NCBI GenBank assembly: GCA_965216885.1
Contig: OZ244208.1
Coordinates: forward strand, 744,001 to 808,000
Origin: CAYNJG01 sp965216885
GTDB lineage: Bacteria > Planctomycetota > Planctomycetia > Pirellulales > Pirellulaceae
Reading direction: 5' to 3'
Length of the DNA: 64,000 bases
Positions 16,914-23,259 of the stretch are shown here, piece by piece. A program made the translations under genes and the position numbers. Each line of letters opens with the position of its first letter. The first letter of the stretch is position 1. Under the pieces are notes generated by a model. That model was not told the origin of the DNA, did not search any database, and saw only the letters and a list, made by a program, of their open reading frames with translations.

Positions 16914-16981
16914 TGCAAGCCAGTTGGCACTGAACTGACTTTCATACGGTCGGTCGCCCGGTTCGATTCCGGGGCTTGCAA
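16914..16981 (+). tRNA. tRNA-Met(CAT) or tRNA-Ile2(CAT), compact
   Basis: Acceptor TGCAAGC/GCTTGCA, anticodon loop TTCATAC on stem TGACT/GGTCG, T stem CCCGG/CCGGG, discriminator A. At 68 bases it is short because of a reduced D arm (three pairs GTT/AAC). CAT can read AUG or, if lysidinylated, AUA; sequence alone does not settle it. Confidence 0.75.
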
Positions 16982-16984
16982 CTT

Positions 16985-17057
16985 GCGGGTCGAGCCAGCT
17001 GCTCCGCGAGGCTTCATGAGCCTCGTTGTCCGGGTGCAACTCCCGGACCCGCCACCA
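16985..17057 (+). tRNA. Divergent tRNA-Met(CAT) with abnormal T loop
   Basis: Core GCGGGT/ACCCGC acceptor pairing, D stem GAGC/GCTC with a short loop, anticodon stem GAGGC/GCCTC with loop TTCATGA, T stem CCGGG/CCCGG. The T loop is TGCAACT, so the near-universal T55 is G. CCA is encoded (17055-17057), unlike most of the array. It may be a decayed or specialised tRNA-like gene. Confidence 0.65.
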
Positions 17058-17079
17058 ACAATTATCAAGGTGCGGAAAC

Positions 17080-17158
17080 GGTCGAGTACGCAAACAGGCA
17101 AAGCGGCCAGATCGAGAGTCTGGTGACTTTGTGGGTTCGACTCCCACTTCGACCACCA
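17080..17158 (+). tRNA. Short-arm tRNA with Leu anticodon (GAG) and C33
   Basis: Acceptor GGTCGAG/TTCGACC, D arm CGC/GCG with an 11-base loop, anticodon stem CCAGA/TCTGG with loop TCGAGAG, so position 33 is C instead of T. Variable loop seven bases, T stem GTGGG/CCCAC, discriminator A, CCA encoded. Third Leu-anticodon tRNA lacking a long arm; shares the TACGC...GCGG D-arm frame with the other two. Confidence 0.7.
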
Positions 17159-17163
17159 AGAAT

Positions 17164-17236
17164 GATCCCGTGGTCCAATGGCGAAGACGCCTGCGTGACA
17201 GGCAGGAGAGTGATGGTTCGATTCCATCCGGGGTTA
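17164..17236 (+). tRNA. tRNA-Val(GAC)
   Basis: Acceptor GATCCCG/CGGGGTT, D stem GTC/GAC, anticodon stem CCTGC/GCAGG with loop GTGACAG, T stem GATGG/CCATC, discriminator A as expected for valine. Confidence 0.83.
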
Positions 17237-17260
17237 CTGTTTTGAGGTGTATTAACCGAG

Positions 17261-17293
17261 GCAAACGTCGCGCTCGAGGAGCGCGACGTTTGC
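17261..17293 (+). repeat. Perfect 15-bp inverted repeat in the array
   Basis: GCAAACGTCGCGCTC, three bases, then its exact reverse complement. This is an extremely stable hairpin between tRNA-Val and tRNA-Ala. No T run follows, so it is not a classic terminator. It may be a double-stranded RNA cleavage site, a transcription pause or a transposon scar. Confidence 0.8.
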
Positions 17294-17302
17294 ACCAACT
17301 AC

Positions 17303-17375
17303 GGGCCGACATGTTCCATGGGGGCGACTGACTCTTGCAAAGTCGGTGTGATGAGTTCGATTCTCATTCGGTCCA
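17303..17375 (+). tRNA. tRNA-Ala(TGC)
   Basis: Acceptor GGGCCGA/TCGGTCC contains the G3-T70 wobble that defines alanine identity. Anticodon stem TGACT/AGTCG with loop CTTGCAA, T stem ATGAG/CTCAT, discriminator A. D arm is wobble-rich. Confidence 0.87.
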
Positions 17376-17413
17376 CTCGCGTCGTACAGCAGTACACCGG
17401 CGAAGTAACATAC

Positions 17414-17500
17414 GGAAGGTAGCCAGATACTGGTTCGCTGGGACTGCCTGCTAAGCAGTTGGCGTTAACGCGTCTGAGGGTTCAATTCCCTTGCCTTCCG
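17414..17500 (+). tRNA. tRNA-Ser(GCT)
   Basis: Acceptor GGAAGGT/GCCTTCC, D stem CCAG/CTGG, anticodon stem ACTGC/GCAGT with loop CTGCTAA, long variable arm with GCG-TTAA-CGC, T stem GAGGG/CCCTT, discriminator G. Confidence 0.9.
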
Positions 17501-17516
17501 CTTGAAGAGGAACGAG

Positions 17517-17588
17517 GGCTCGATAGTGAAGTGGACATCACACCTTTCTTCTAAAAAGGGATGCCGGGTTCGAATCCTGGTCGGGCTG
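17517..17588 (+). tRNA. tRNA-Arg(TCT)
   Basis: Acceptor GGCTCGA/TCGGGCT, D stem GTGA/TCAC with A20, anticodon stem CCTTT/AAAGG with loop CTTCTAA, T stem CCGGG/CCTGG, discriminator G. Confidence 0.88.
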
Positions 17589-17610
17589 CTGAAGACATGA
17601 AAGATATCAA

Positions 17611-17681
17611 GACGCTGGAGCCAGATGGCAAGGCGGCTGCCTGCAAAGCAGTTGAAGTGGGTTCGATTCCCACCGGCGTCT
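17611..17681 (+). tRNA. tRNA-Cys(GCA)
   Basis: Acceptor GACGCTG/CGGCGTC, D stem GCC/GGC, anticodon stem GCTGC/GCAGT with loop CTGCAAA, T stem GTGGG/CCCAC. Discriminator T is the main cysteine identity element. Confidence 0.9.
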
Positions 17682-17781
17682 CTTTTAGGCAAGTTTGAAA
17701 TCGCTGGGCCAGCGGCGCACTTCGCTCTCTATGAGTTGCGGGGTGTGTTCCGAACATGGGTTTTGATCAAGGCGATTTCGA

Positions 17782-17853
17782 GCGTGGTTAGCTCAGAGGT
17801 AGAGCACCAGACATTTAATCTGGCAGTCACAGGTTCGACTCCTGTACCACTCC
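17782..17853 (+). tRNA. tRNA-Lys-like (TTT) with A33
   Basis: Canonical D arm GCTC/GAGC and T stem ACAGG/CCTGT; acceptor GCGTGGT/ACCACTC with one mismatch. Anticodon stem CCAGA/TCTGG carries loop CATTTAA: anticodon TTT, but position 33 is A where T is near-universal. Discriminator C. Likely a specialised or decaying lysine tRNA closing the array; a 100-base spacer precedes it. Confidence 0.65.
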
Positions 17854-18017
17854 GCAGATTGCACTCTGCTCCGAGAGGTGTGTTTTGGAACACAACCACG
17901 ATGAAAGCCTGAAGATGGTGGGCGTTTTTCGGTCGGCCAACATTTAAACCAACGCATTTCACGCGGTCGGCTACGGTCGAGGACGACGAAATCGCAGCGG
18001 TTGAAATGGGGGCAACA

Positions 18018-18034
18018 TTGGCAACCGCCTTGCA
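18018..18034 (+). promoter_or_regulatory. Sigma-54 promoter for the slipin gene
   Basis: TTGGCAACCGCCTTGCA matches the -24/-12 consensus, with GG at 18020-18021 and GC at 18032-18033, exactly 12 bases apart. Transcription should start near 18045, giving a ~250-base leader before the slipin ATG. Two direct CGGTCGGC repeats at 17930-17937 and 17964-17971 lie where an enhancer-binding activator could bind (speculative). Confidence 0.8.
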
Positions 18035-18297
18035 GTGAATGGATACCGTGAACTGACGTCCGCTGCCGGACACCGGGACGCTCGATCACCGAAGTGGAAA
18101 CTGGTCCACGGACGTGATGGAGCGGAAGCCGTGCGAAGCAGCGAGCAAACGCTTACTTAAATTCGCTCCGCGATTTGTCGTGTGAACGACGAACGTACCG
18201 CCGTCGGAAGGTTTTGAATTGAGACACTTTGTATTACTGGTTTGAGTTTTTGTGCTCTTCGATTGAAGTGAAGGGCAGTCGTGAAGGAGGAAGAGGC

Positions 18298-19398
18298 ATG
18301 TTTCAGCGTATCAAGATCCGTAGCTTTGAGGCAGGATTGCACTTCAGTGACGGCGAGTTCAAGGGCGTTCTGGGCCAGGGAAGTCACTGGCAGTTCAACC
18401 CGCTGCAGAAGCACCGCGTTGATGTCGTGTCGCAGCGTGACCCGTGGCTGGTTCACGGTTGTCTCGACATGATGATCCAGTCGGGTTTGCTGGGCGAGCG
18501 GGCGACGGTTGTTGACCTGAAGGATCACGAGCGAGCGCTAGTTTGGGTCGACGGACGTTTCAACCGCATTTTGCCGCCGGGACAGTACGCCTACTGGAAC
18601 GGATTTCGTGATGTGCGAGTTGAAGTGGTCGACGCGCGCGAAGTTCGCTTTGAGCATCCGGAGCTGAAGTTGATCGCGGGATCGCCGAATGCACAAATGC
18701 TCTTGGACGTTTGCATGGTCAACCGTAACAACGCCGGTGTCCTGTTTGTTGACGGCAAGTTCATCGATACGCTTTCGCCGGGTCAGTACGCATTTTGGAA
18801 GGGTGCGTCGGACTCGCGACTGGTCGAAGTCGACCTGCGTGAGACGATCGTTGACGTCAGCGGTCAGGAAATCATGACGGCCGACAAGGTGACGCTGCGC
18901 ATGAACGCGGTCGTTACGTACCGCATCGCTGACCCGTTGAAGTGCGTCACGCAGACGGATGACGTGCGACAGGCGCTCTATCGGGAAACGCAGTTGGTGG
19001 TTCGCGAGATCGTGGGTGCCCGTGAGTTGGACGCGTTCCTGACGGAGAAGGATGTCGTCGCGACGGAAATCGCGCAGGCAGTCAGCGAACGAGCTGCAGA
19101 CCTCGGTTTGCACCTGGCGTCGGTCGGTATTCGGGACGTGATCCTGCCGGGTGAAATGAAGGATCTGATGAACAAGGTCACGGAAGCGCGGAAGGCGGCC
19201 GAGGCAAACCTGATCGCACGTCGCGAGGAAACGGCGGCGATGCGCAGCCAGGCAAACACGGCGAAGGTATTGGCGGACAACCCGACGTTGATGCGTCTGC
19301 GAGAGCTGGAGGTTCTGGAGAGCATCGCGGCGACGGGTAAGTTGAACGTTGTACTCGGCGAAAAGGGATTGGCCGACCGTGTGACGAACCTGTTGTAA
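18298..19398 (+). CDS. SPFH/band-7 slipin-family protein
   Basis: A 366-residue protein. The C-terminal two thirds is an SPFH (stomatin/prohibitin) domain, with VDLRETIVDVSGQEIMTADKVTLRMNAVVTYRI around residues 180-215 and the coiled-coil segment EARKAAEANLIARREETAAMRSQANTA at ~290-325. The N-terminal part contains two copies of a W/FVDGxF...LxPGQYAxW motif (~80-105 and ~150-175), as in slipins that lack an obvious membrane helix. SPFH proteins form oligomeric membrane-associated scaffolds. The ATG at 18298 has a GGAGGAAGAGG ribosome site. It is the first gene after the tRNA array and has a sigma-54 promoter. Slipins of this type are, to my recollection, found near RtcB-type RNA-repair genes. 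Confidence 0.9.
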   Translation: MFQRIKIRSFEAGLHFSDGEFKGVLGQGSHWQFNPLQKHRVDVVSQRDPWLVHGCLDMMIQSGLLGERATVVDLKDHERALVWVDGRFNRILPPGQYAYWNGFRDVRVEVVDAREVRFEHPELKLIAGSPNAQMLLDVCMVNRNNAGVLFVDGKFIDTLSPGQYAFWKGASDSRLVEVDLRETIVDVSGQEIMTADKVTLRMNAVVTYRIADPLKCVTQTDDVRQALYRETQLVVREIVGARELDAFLTEKDVVATEIAQAVSERAADLGLHLASVGIRDVILPGEMKDLMNKVTEARKAAEANLIARREETAAMRSQANTAKVLADNPTLMRLRELEVLESIAATGKLNVVLGEKGLADRVTNLL

Positions 19399-19419
19399 TC
19401 CTGCCCCGTGCCGATCAAC

Positions 19420-19463
19420 AAAAAAGCCCCGCTCGAATCTCTTCGGGCGGGGCTTTGATTTTT
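19420..19463. terminator. Bidirectional intrinsic terminator
   Basis: Stem AAAGCCCCGC/GCGGGGCTTT with T-rich flanks on both sides, between the convergent slipin and HDOD-GGDEF genes. It can serve both. Confidence 0.92.
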
Positions 19464-19472
19464 CGGTGATCT

Positions 19473-20990
19473 CTAGGAAGTGAGGGCTTCTTCAGCGTCT
19501 GCGAAGACGACGCAGTTGCGGCCTTTTCGTTTGGCTTCGTACAAGGCCTTGTCCGCGAACTCAATGAGTTCACGGCTGTTGGTGTCGGGGAATCGCTGGG
19601 AAGCCGCCAACCCGAAACTGGCCGTGACGTTTACGTCGCCGTCGTCCGTTGGGACCGCATGCTTCTCAATGGATTGGCGGAAACGGTCGGCAATGTCGAA
19701 AACGTGGTCAACCTTAGCGTTGTGAAGGATGACGCAGAATTCTTCTCCGCCGTAGCGGGCGAGAAAGTCGGTGCCGCGAACGCATGCCGCCAGTACCTGC
19801 CCGACCTCGCGGAGGACCGCGTCACCAACAGCGTGGCCATAGGTGTCGTTGAACTTCTTGAAGTGATCGACGTCGATCATCATGACCGCATACGGCAACG
19901 CGGTCTTACTCTTGCGGGAACTGTCCAGCTGATCGAGTTCCAGCTCCAGCGCGTGCCGGTTCGGGATTCCGGTGAGTGCGTCGGTGGTCGAAACTTCCTC
20001 GAGACGTTTGTTCTCATGCTGAAGTTCGTCGGCTTCGGTTCTTGCTTCCGACAGGTCGGTCGCCATTCCAAGGCTGAGCATAACCAGTTGTTGCCGGGCC
20101 TGTTCCAGAATGGAAGCACAATCGAGCCCGTTGTCGAGCGGACTGTTGAATGATTCGAGGGCTTCTTCAATTGCCATTTGGCTGGAGATCACCAAACGCT
20201 CCATGGCACTGGCGGAAACGCCCAGCAATTCGACCGAAAGGCGATGCAGGTCCTGCATGACCTGCGCTTTGTCCTTGCTGAACACCAATTCGGCGGCGAG
20301 GTCGGCAAGATGTACGATTGCGGCCATCTCGTCGGCGTCCGTCTTTCGATCGGCACTGGCCTTGGGTTTCTCCCAGCTTCCGACGACTTCGGATATGACA
20401 CCAGGCAGCTCCCATTTTTCCAACAGGATTCGTCCGGCAACGTGATGATCGGTCGACAACAGGTCGCGCTCCTGCTGGGGCGACGGCAACGCCCCGCCGG
20501 CAGCCTTGATCACGTCGACATATTCATCGGGGATGATGGTGCTAAGCAACAATTGACCGATACGCGAGATCAAGCCGCACAGGAAGACCTGCTCGTTCTG
20601 TTCGAAACCAACCAGTCGGGCAATGCCTCGCGCGAACACGGCGGTCGCGATGGAGTGTTGCCAGAGTAGCGGATCTGATTTGCCCGACGCGTCCTGCCAC
20701 CCGGGGAACTTCTCCTTGATGGAGAAGCCAAGGGCCACGATCAGGATTCGTCGAGTTCCCAGATTCGTGAGCGCTTCCTTGAGTGTGGTGATTGTCCGCC
20801 CACGAGAGAACGTGCTGGAATTCACCAACTTCAGGATTTTGGCCGCGAGTGCCGGGTCCATGGAAATGATATCGCTGGCAAGCTGCATGCCGGCGTCGGG
20901 GTTCCTCGAGAACTCAAGGATCTCGAGGACGACGTGAGGTGGATTGGGTAGCGAATCCACGTTTTTTAGTTGTTCGTTTATGTCGGGCAT
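19473..20990 (-). CDS. HDOD-GGDEF diguanylate cyclase
   Basis: A 505-residue cytoplasmic protein. The N-terminal HDOD domain (about residues 10-210) has the LPNPPHVVLEIL start, DPALAAKILKLVNSS and an HD-like GLISRIGQLLL region without a full metal-binding set. A helical linker leads to a GGDEF domain with active-site RYGGEEF and the substrate-binding DVDHFKKFNDTYGHAVGDAVL. The intact GG(E/D)EF implies cyclic di-GMP synthesis. Start at 20990 puts HDOD at the N terminus; the frame upstream has no domain. It is a single gene just left of the flagellar operon. Confidence 0.92.
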   Translation of the reverse strand: MPDINEQLKNVDSLPNPPHVVLEILEFSRNPDAGMQLASDIISMDPALAAKILKLVNSSTFSRGRTITTLKEALTNLGTRRILIVALGFSIKEKFPGWQDASGKSDPLLWQHSIATAVFARGIARLVGFEQNEQVFLCGLISRIGQLLLSTIIPDEYVDVIKAAGGALPSPQQERDLLSTDHHVAGRILLEKWELPGVISEVVGSWEKPKASADRKTDADEMAAIVHLADLAAELVFSKDKAQVMQDLHRLSVELLGVSASAMERLVISSQMAIEEALESFNSPLDNGLDCASILEQARQQLVMLSLGMATDLSEARTEADELQHENKRLEEVSTTDALTGIPNRHALELELDQLDSSRKSKTALPYAVMMIDVDHFKKFNDTYGHAVGDAVLREVGQVLAACVRGTDFLARYGGEEFCVILHNAKVDHVFDIADRFRQSIEKHAVPTDDGDVNVTASFGLAASQRFPDTNSRELIEFADKALYEAKRKGRNCVVFADAEEALTS

Positions 20991-21237
20991 TTTTCTGTCG
21001 GCTCGAATAAATCTTATGCAACGCACATCACCATTACATAGGTTTCGAGGGGACGAATGCCTACTCAGAGGGGTGACAAAATGTGTCAAGTTTGATTGCG
21101 CCCACGCGTCTGTGGAGATTGAATCGGCTCGACGGATTGGTCGGTGTACCGCCAATTCAGACGGGAGATGTGGCTATTGAATGGCTGAAGGTTCCATAGG
21201 AAGATAGCCTAGGAAAAAGCCTTGTGAAGAAAAATCG

Positions 21238-21864
21238 TCAGTTTCTCGCTGCCCTGGAAAGCACGTCGGATTCATATTCCGACAGTAGCGCATCAAGATT
21301 GCTTTCGATTTCGGTGAGGCTGGTTTCCTGGCGAACCTTCTGGTCCTGCACGATCGATTCGACCTGCCGTAATTCCGATCTCCACTTTTGAAGTTCGGCG
21401 TCGAGCTTGAGGTTGTCGTCGCGAACTCTTGAGGCCAGTTCCGTGGCCTTGGTGGCAGCTTCACCAAAACGTCCGTTTTCTTCCTTGAGCTGCGTCAGGC
21501 TGGCTCGGAGAGAAGCGTTCTCCTGTTCGGAGGCTTCCAGTTTGGTTCCCAGTTCGATCATGGCGTCGAGCGTACCGGGCGCGGCATCCGTCATACCGCC
21601 GGCCATTTGCGGGTAGGCAATTTGCCCATCCGGCGTGGTGGCGGTGGGCATGCCCTGCACGACATAAGGTTGTTGGACCATCGGCTGACCGTTTGGCATC
21701 ACTTGCATTCCGCCGGCATAGGCGACGCCGGGCGCTGCGGCCACGGTTTGCGGTGGACAGATATGATTCTTGAAGTGCGGCGGCAATGCAGCGCAGCCGC
21801 CGATCAGCACAAGGCCCGTGACGGCCAGCAGCGTGACGATCGGTTTTGAACAGTTCCGAATCAT
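21238..21864 (-). CDS. Lipoprotein with C-terminal coiled coil
   Basis: A 208-residue exported protein. The signal peptide ends in the lipobox LIGGC at residues 20-24, so Cys24 would be lipidated. A Pro/Gly/Gln-rich spacer covers ~35-95, and residues ~100-205 form a long charged helix with heptad spacing, a likely coiled coil. It lies between a diguanylate cyclase gene and the fliA end of the flagellar operon. Function unknown; the build resembles envelope tethers that span from outer membrane to periplasm. Confidence 0.7.
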   Translation of the reverse strand: MIRNCSKPIVTLLAVTGLVLIGGCAALPPHFKNHICPPQTVAAAPGVAYAGGMQVMPNGQPMVQQPYVVQGMPTATTPDGQIAYPQMAGGMTDAAPGTLDAMIELGTKLEASEQENASLRASLTQLKEENGRFGEAATKATELASRVRDDNLKLDAELQKWRSELRQVESIVQDQKVRQETSLTEIESNLDALLSEYESDVLSRAARN

Positions 21865-21924
21865 GATTTCATCCCGAAATTCGCGCTTCCCTCAGATAGC
21901 GGTTCCGTGGTTTTGAGGTCTGAA

Positions 21925-22134
21925 TTACGGATTGCTGTATTCGCAATCGATCGTAATCTGATGTCCGCATTTGCAGGTAATGTGTATGGCGCTAATTGCC
22001 TTTCCCTGTCGCTCCAGTCGAATCTGAGCTGTGCCATCCGTCTTGATGTCGGGGATGTGTACGGTCACCGATTTCGTGTCGTCGCGCACAATCGCACTAC
22101 TCAGAATCGAAGACTGTGAGTTACGTGATTCCAT
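21925..22134 (-). CDS. Small protein with Cys-x-Cys motif, operon end
   Basis: A 69-residue protein whose C terminus reads HITCKCGHQITIDCEY; CxC plus a downstream Cys/His could bind zinc. The ATG at 22134 follows the stop of the upstream small gene by one base, so the two are translationally coupled. Last gene of the flgB-to-fliA operon. Function unknown. Confidence 0.6.
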   Translation of the reverse strand: MESRNSQSSILSSAIVRDDTKSVTVHIPDIKTDGTAQIRLERQGKAISAIHITCKCGHQITIDCEYSNP

Positions 22135-22135
22135 C

Positions 22136-22321
22136 TCATGCCTCAATGTCAATATTTTCGCCGACGCCATTCTGCTTCGTTTCGGCCTTGGGATTATTCT
22201 TGTCGGCCGATTTGTTTTGTTTTTTGTTTTTCGCTTTGTCATCCGGCAGCTTGCGCTTGTTGGGTTGACCAAAGCGTCCCGCAACGTTGCCGACGGAGTT
22301 GGAGGGTGTGATTTCAGACAT
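22136..22321 (-). CDS. Small Lys/Asn-rich protein, coupled to fliA
   Basis: A 61-residue low-complexity hydrophilic protein. Its ATG overlaps the fliA stop (TAATG), and its own stop nearly overlaps the next small gene, so it belongs to the operon by position. No domain. The role may be structural or regulatory; the family is not recognised. Confidence 0.55.
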   Translation of the reverse strand: MSEITPSNSVGNVAGRFGQPNKRKLPDDKAKNKKQNKSADKNNPKAETKQNGVGENIDIEA

Positions 22322-23037
22322 TATCCACCTCGTGCTTTCACTGCTTCTCCAAGTCGAAATTCAGCTTTTGCAAGCACGCGTGAAATTCGCGACTCGGAAA
22401 GTCCAAGGACCTTGCCTATTTCTCTCAGGCGCAGGTCTTCCAGATGATAGAGAGTGAGTACGATTCGTTCCTGTTCCGGTAGTTCTTCGATGCAGTCCGC
22501 GACGATCGAACGCGTTTCCTCGTCCTGGATCGCAATATCGGGACTGTCTTCGCGGGATTGACTGAGGTCATGGTAGTCCGACGCCGGGTCCAGTTCGTCG
22601 GGCCGAGCCAGTCGCATGGCTTCCAGTGTTTTTTCCACGTCGGACACGGACAATCCCGTGTGCGCGGCAATGTTTTCCGGGGTCGCCGGCGGATCGAGTT
22701 GTCGGGTGGCTTTCCTGACAATCGTGACCTGACGGAGCATCTGACGGGACAGTGGCGAACTGCGCCGAAGCTCGTCCAGAATCGCGCCGCGGACACGAGG
22801 GTAGGCGAATGTCTGAAACGAGTTTTCTCGTCCCATGTCAAATCGGTGCGTGGCTTCGACAAGGCCCAACATGCCGGCGGATTCGAGGTTTTCGATGTCG
22901 ACATTGGGAGGCAGTTTGCCCACCGTCCTTCGCACGACGTGTCGCACGAACTGCACGTTCTCCAGAATTAGCTGTTCGCGATCGGCACGATCGGAGACTT
23001 CCTGATATGCCTGCGATGCTCGCGAGCCCTGCATCAT
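22321..23037 (-). CDS. fliA: Flagellar sigma factor FliA/WhiG family (sigma-28)
   Basis: A 238-residue sigma-70-family factor. Region 2 contains FVRHVVRRTVGKLP and FQTFAYPRVRGAILDELRR (residues ~30-95), region 3 contains ATPENIAAHTGLS, and region 4 contains ELPEQERIVLTLYHLEDLRLREIGKVLGLSESRISRVLAKA. The order and the RVRGAILDELR string are typical of FliA. It should transcribe late genes such as flagellin and be held by the FlgM at 57.0 kb. It sits downstream of flhA, a common arrangement. Confidence 0.95.
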   Translation of the reverse strand: MMQGSRASQAYQEVSDRADREQLILENVQFVRHVVRRTVGKLPPNVDIENLESAGMLGLVEATHRFDMGRENSFQTFAYPRVRGAILDELRRSSPLSRQMLRQVTIVRKATRQLDPPATPENIAAHTGLSVSDVEKTLEAMRLARPDELDPASDYHDLSQSREDSPDIAIQDEETRSIVADCIEELPEQERIVLTLYHLEDLRLREIGKVLGLSESRISRVLAKAEFRLGEAVKARGG

Positions 23038-23039
23038 GA

Positions 23040-23258
23040 CTATGCCTTTGAGCCAGGGTTGCTACGGTTGGGTGAAAGTACAGTTAGTGTGCGAACGGAG
23101 AACATCACAACGATGCCCGTAACGGTTGCTGCGACGGCGACCCGTTGCAGGACGATCAGTGGTTCGATGCCTCGGACGACGCCAATCAGCGTCACGAAGG
23201 CGCCCATCAGTGTGGCTGCAAGGACTCCCCACGGTCTTGGTTCACTGGCGGTCTGCAT
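23040..23258 (-). CDS. Small two-helix membrane protein between flhA and fliA
   Basis: A 72-residue protein with two hydrophobic helices (~10-27 and ~40-60). It starts one base after the flhA stop and ends two bases before fliA, so it is clearly in the operon. In many bacteria this slot holds flhF/flhG, which are missing here. Function unknown. Confidence 0.65.
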   Translation of the reverse strand: MQTASEPRPWGVLAATLMGAFVTLIGVVRGIEPLIVLQRVAVAATVTGIVVMFSVRTLTVLSPNRSNPGSKA

Positions 23259-23259
23259 A

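Noticed and set aside
14366..17757. Many minus-strand frames across the tRNA array (for example 15097-15435, 16791-17312)
   Set aside because: They are antisense readings of tRNA genes; conserved T-loop sequence gives recurring peptide strings that mimic a protein family but have no ribosome sites.
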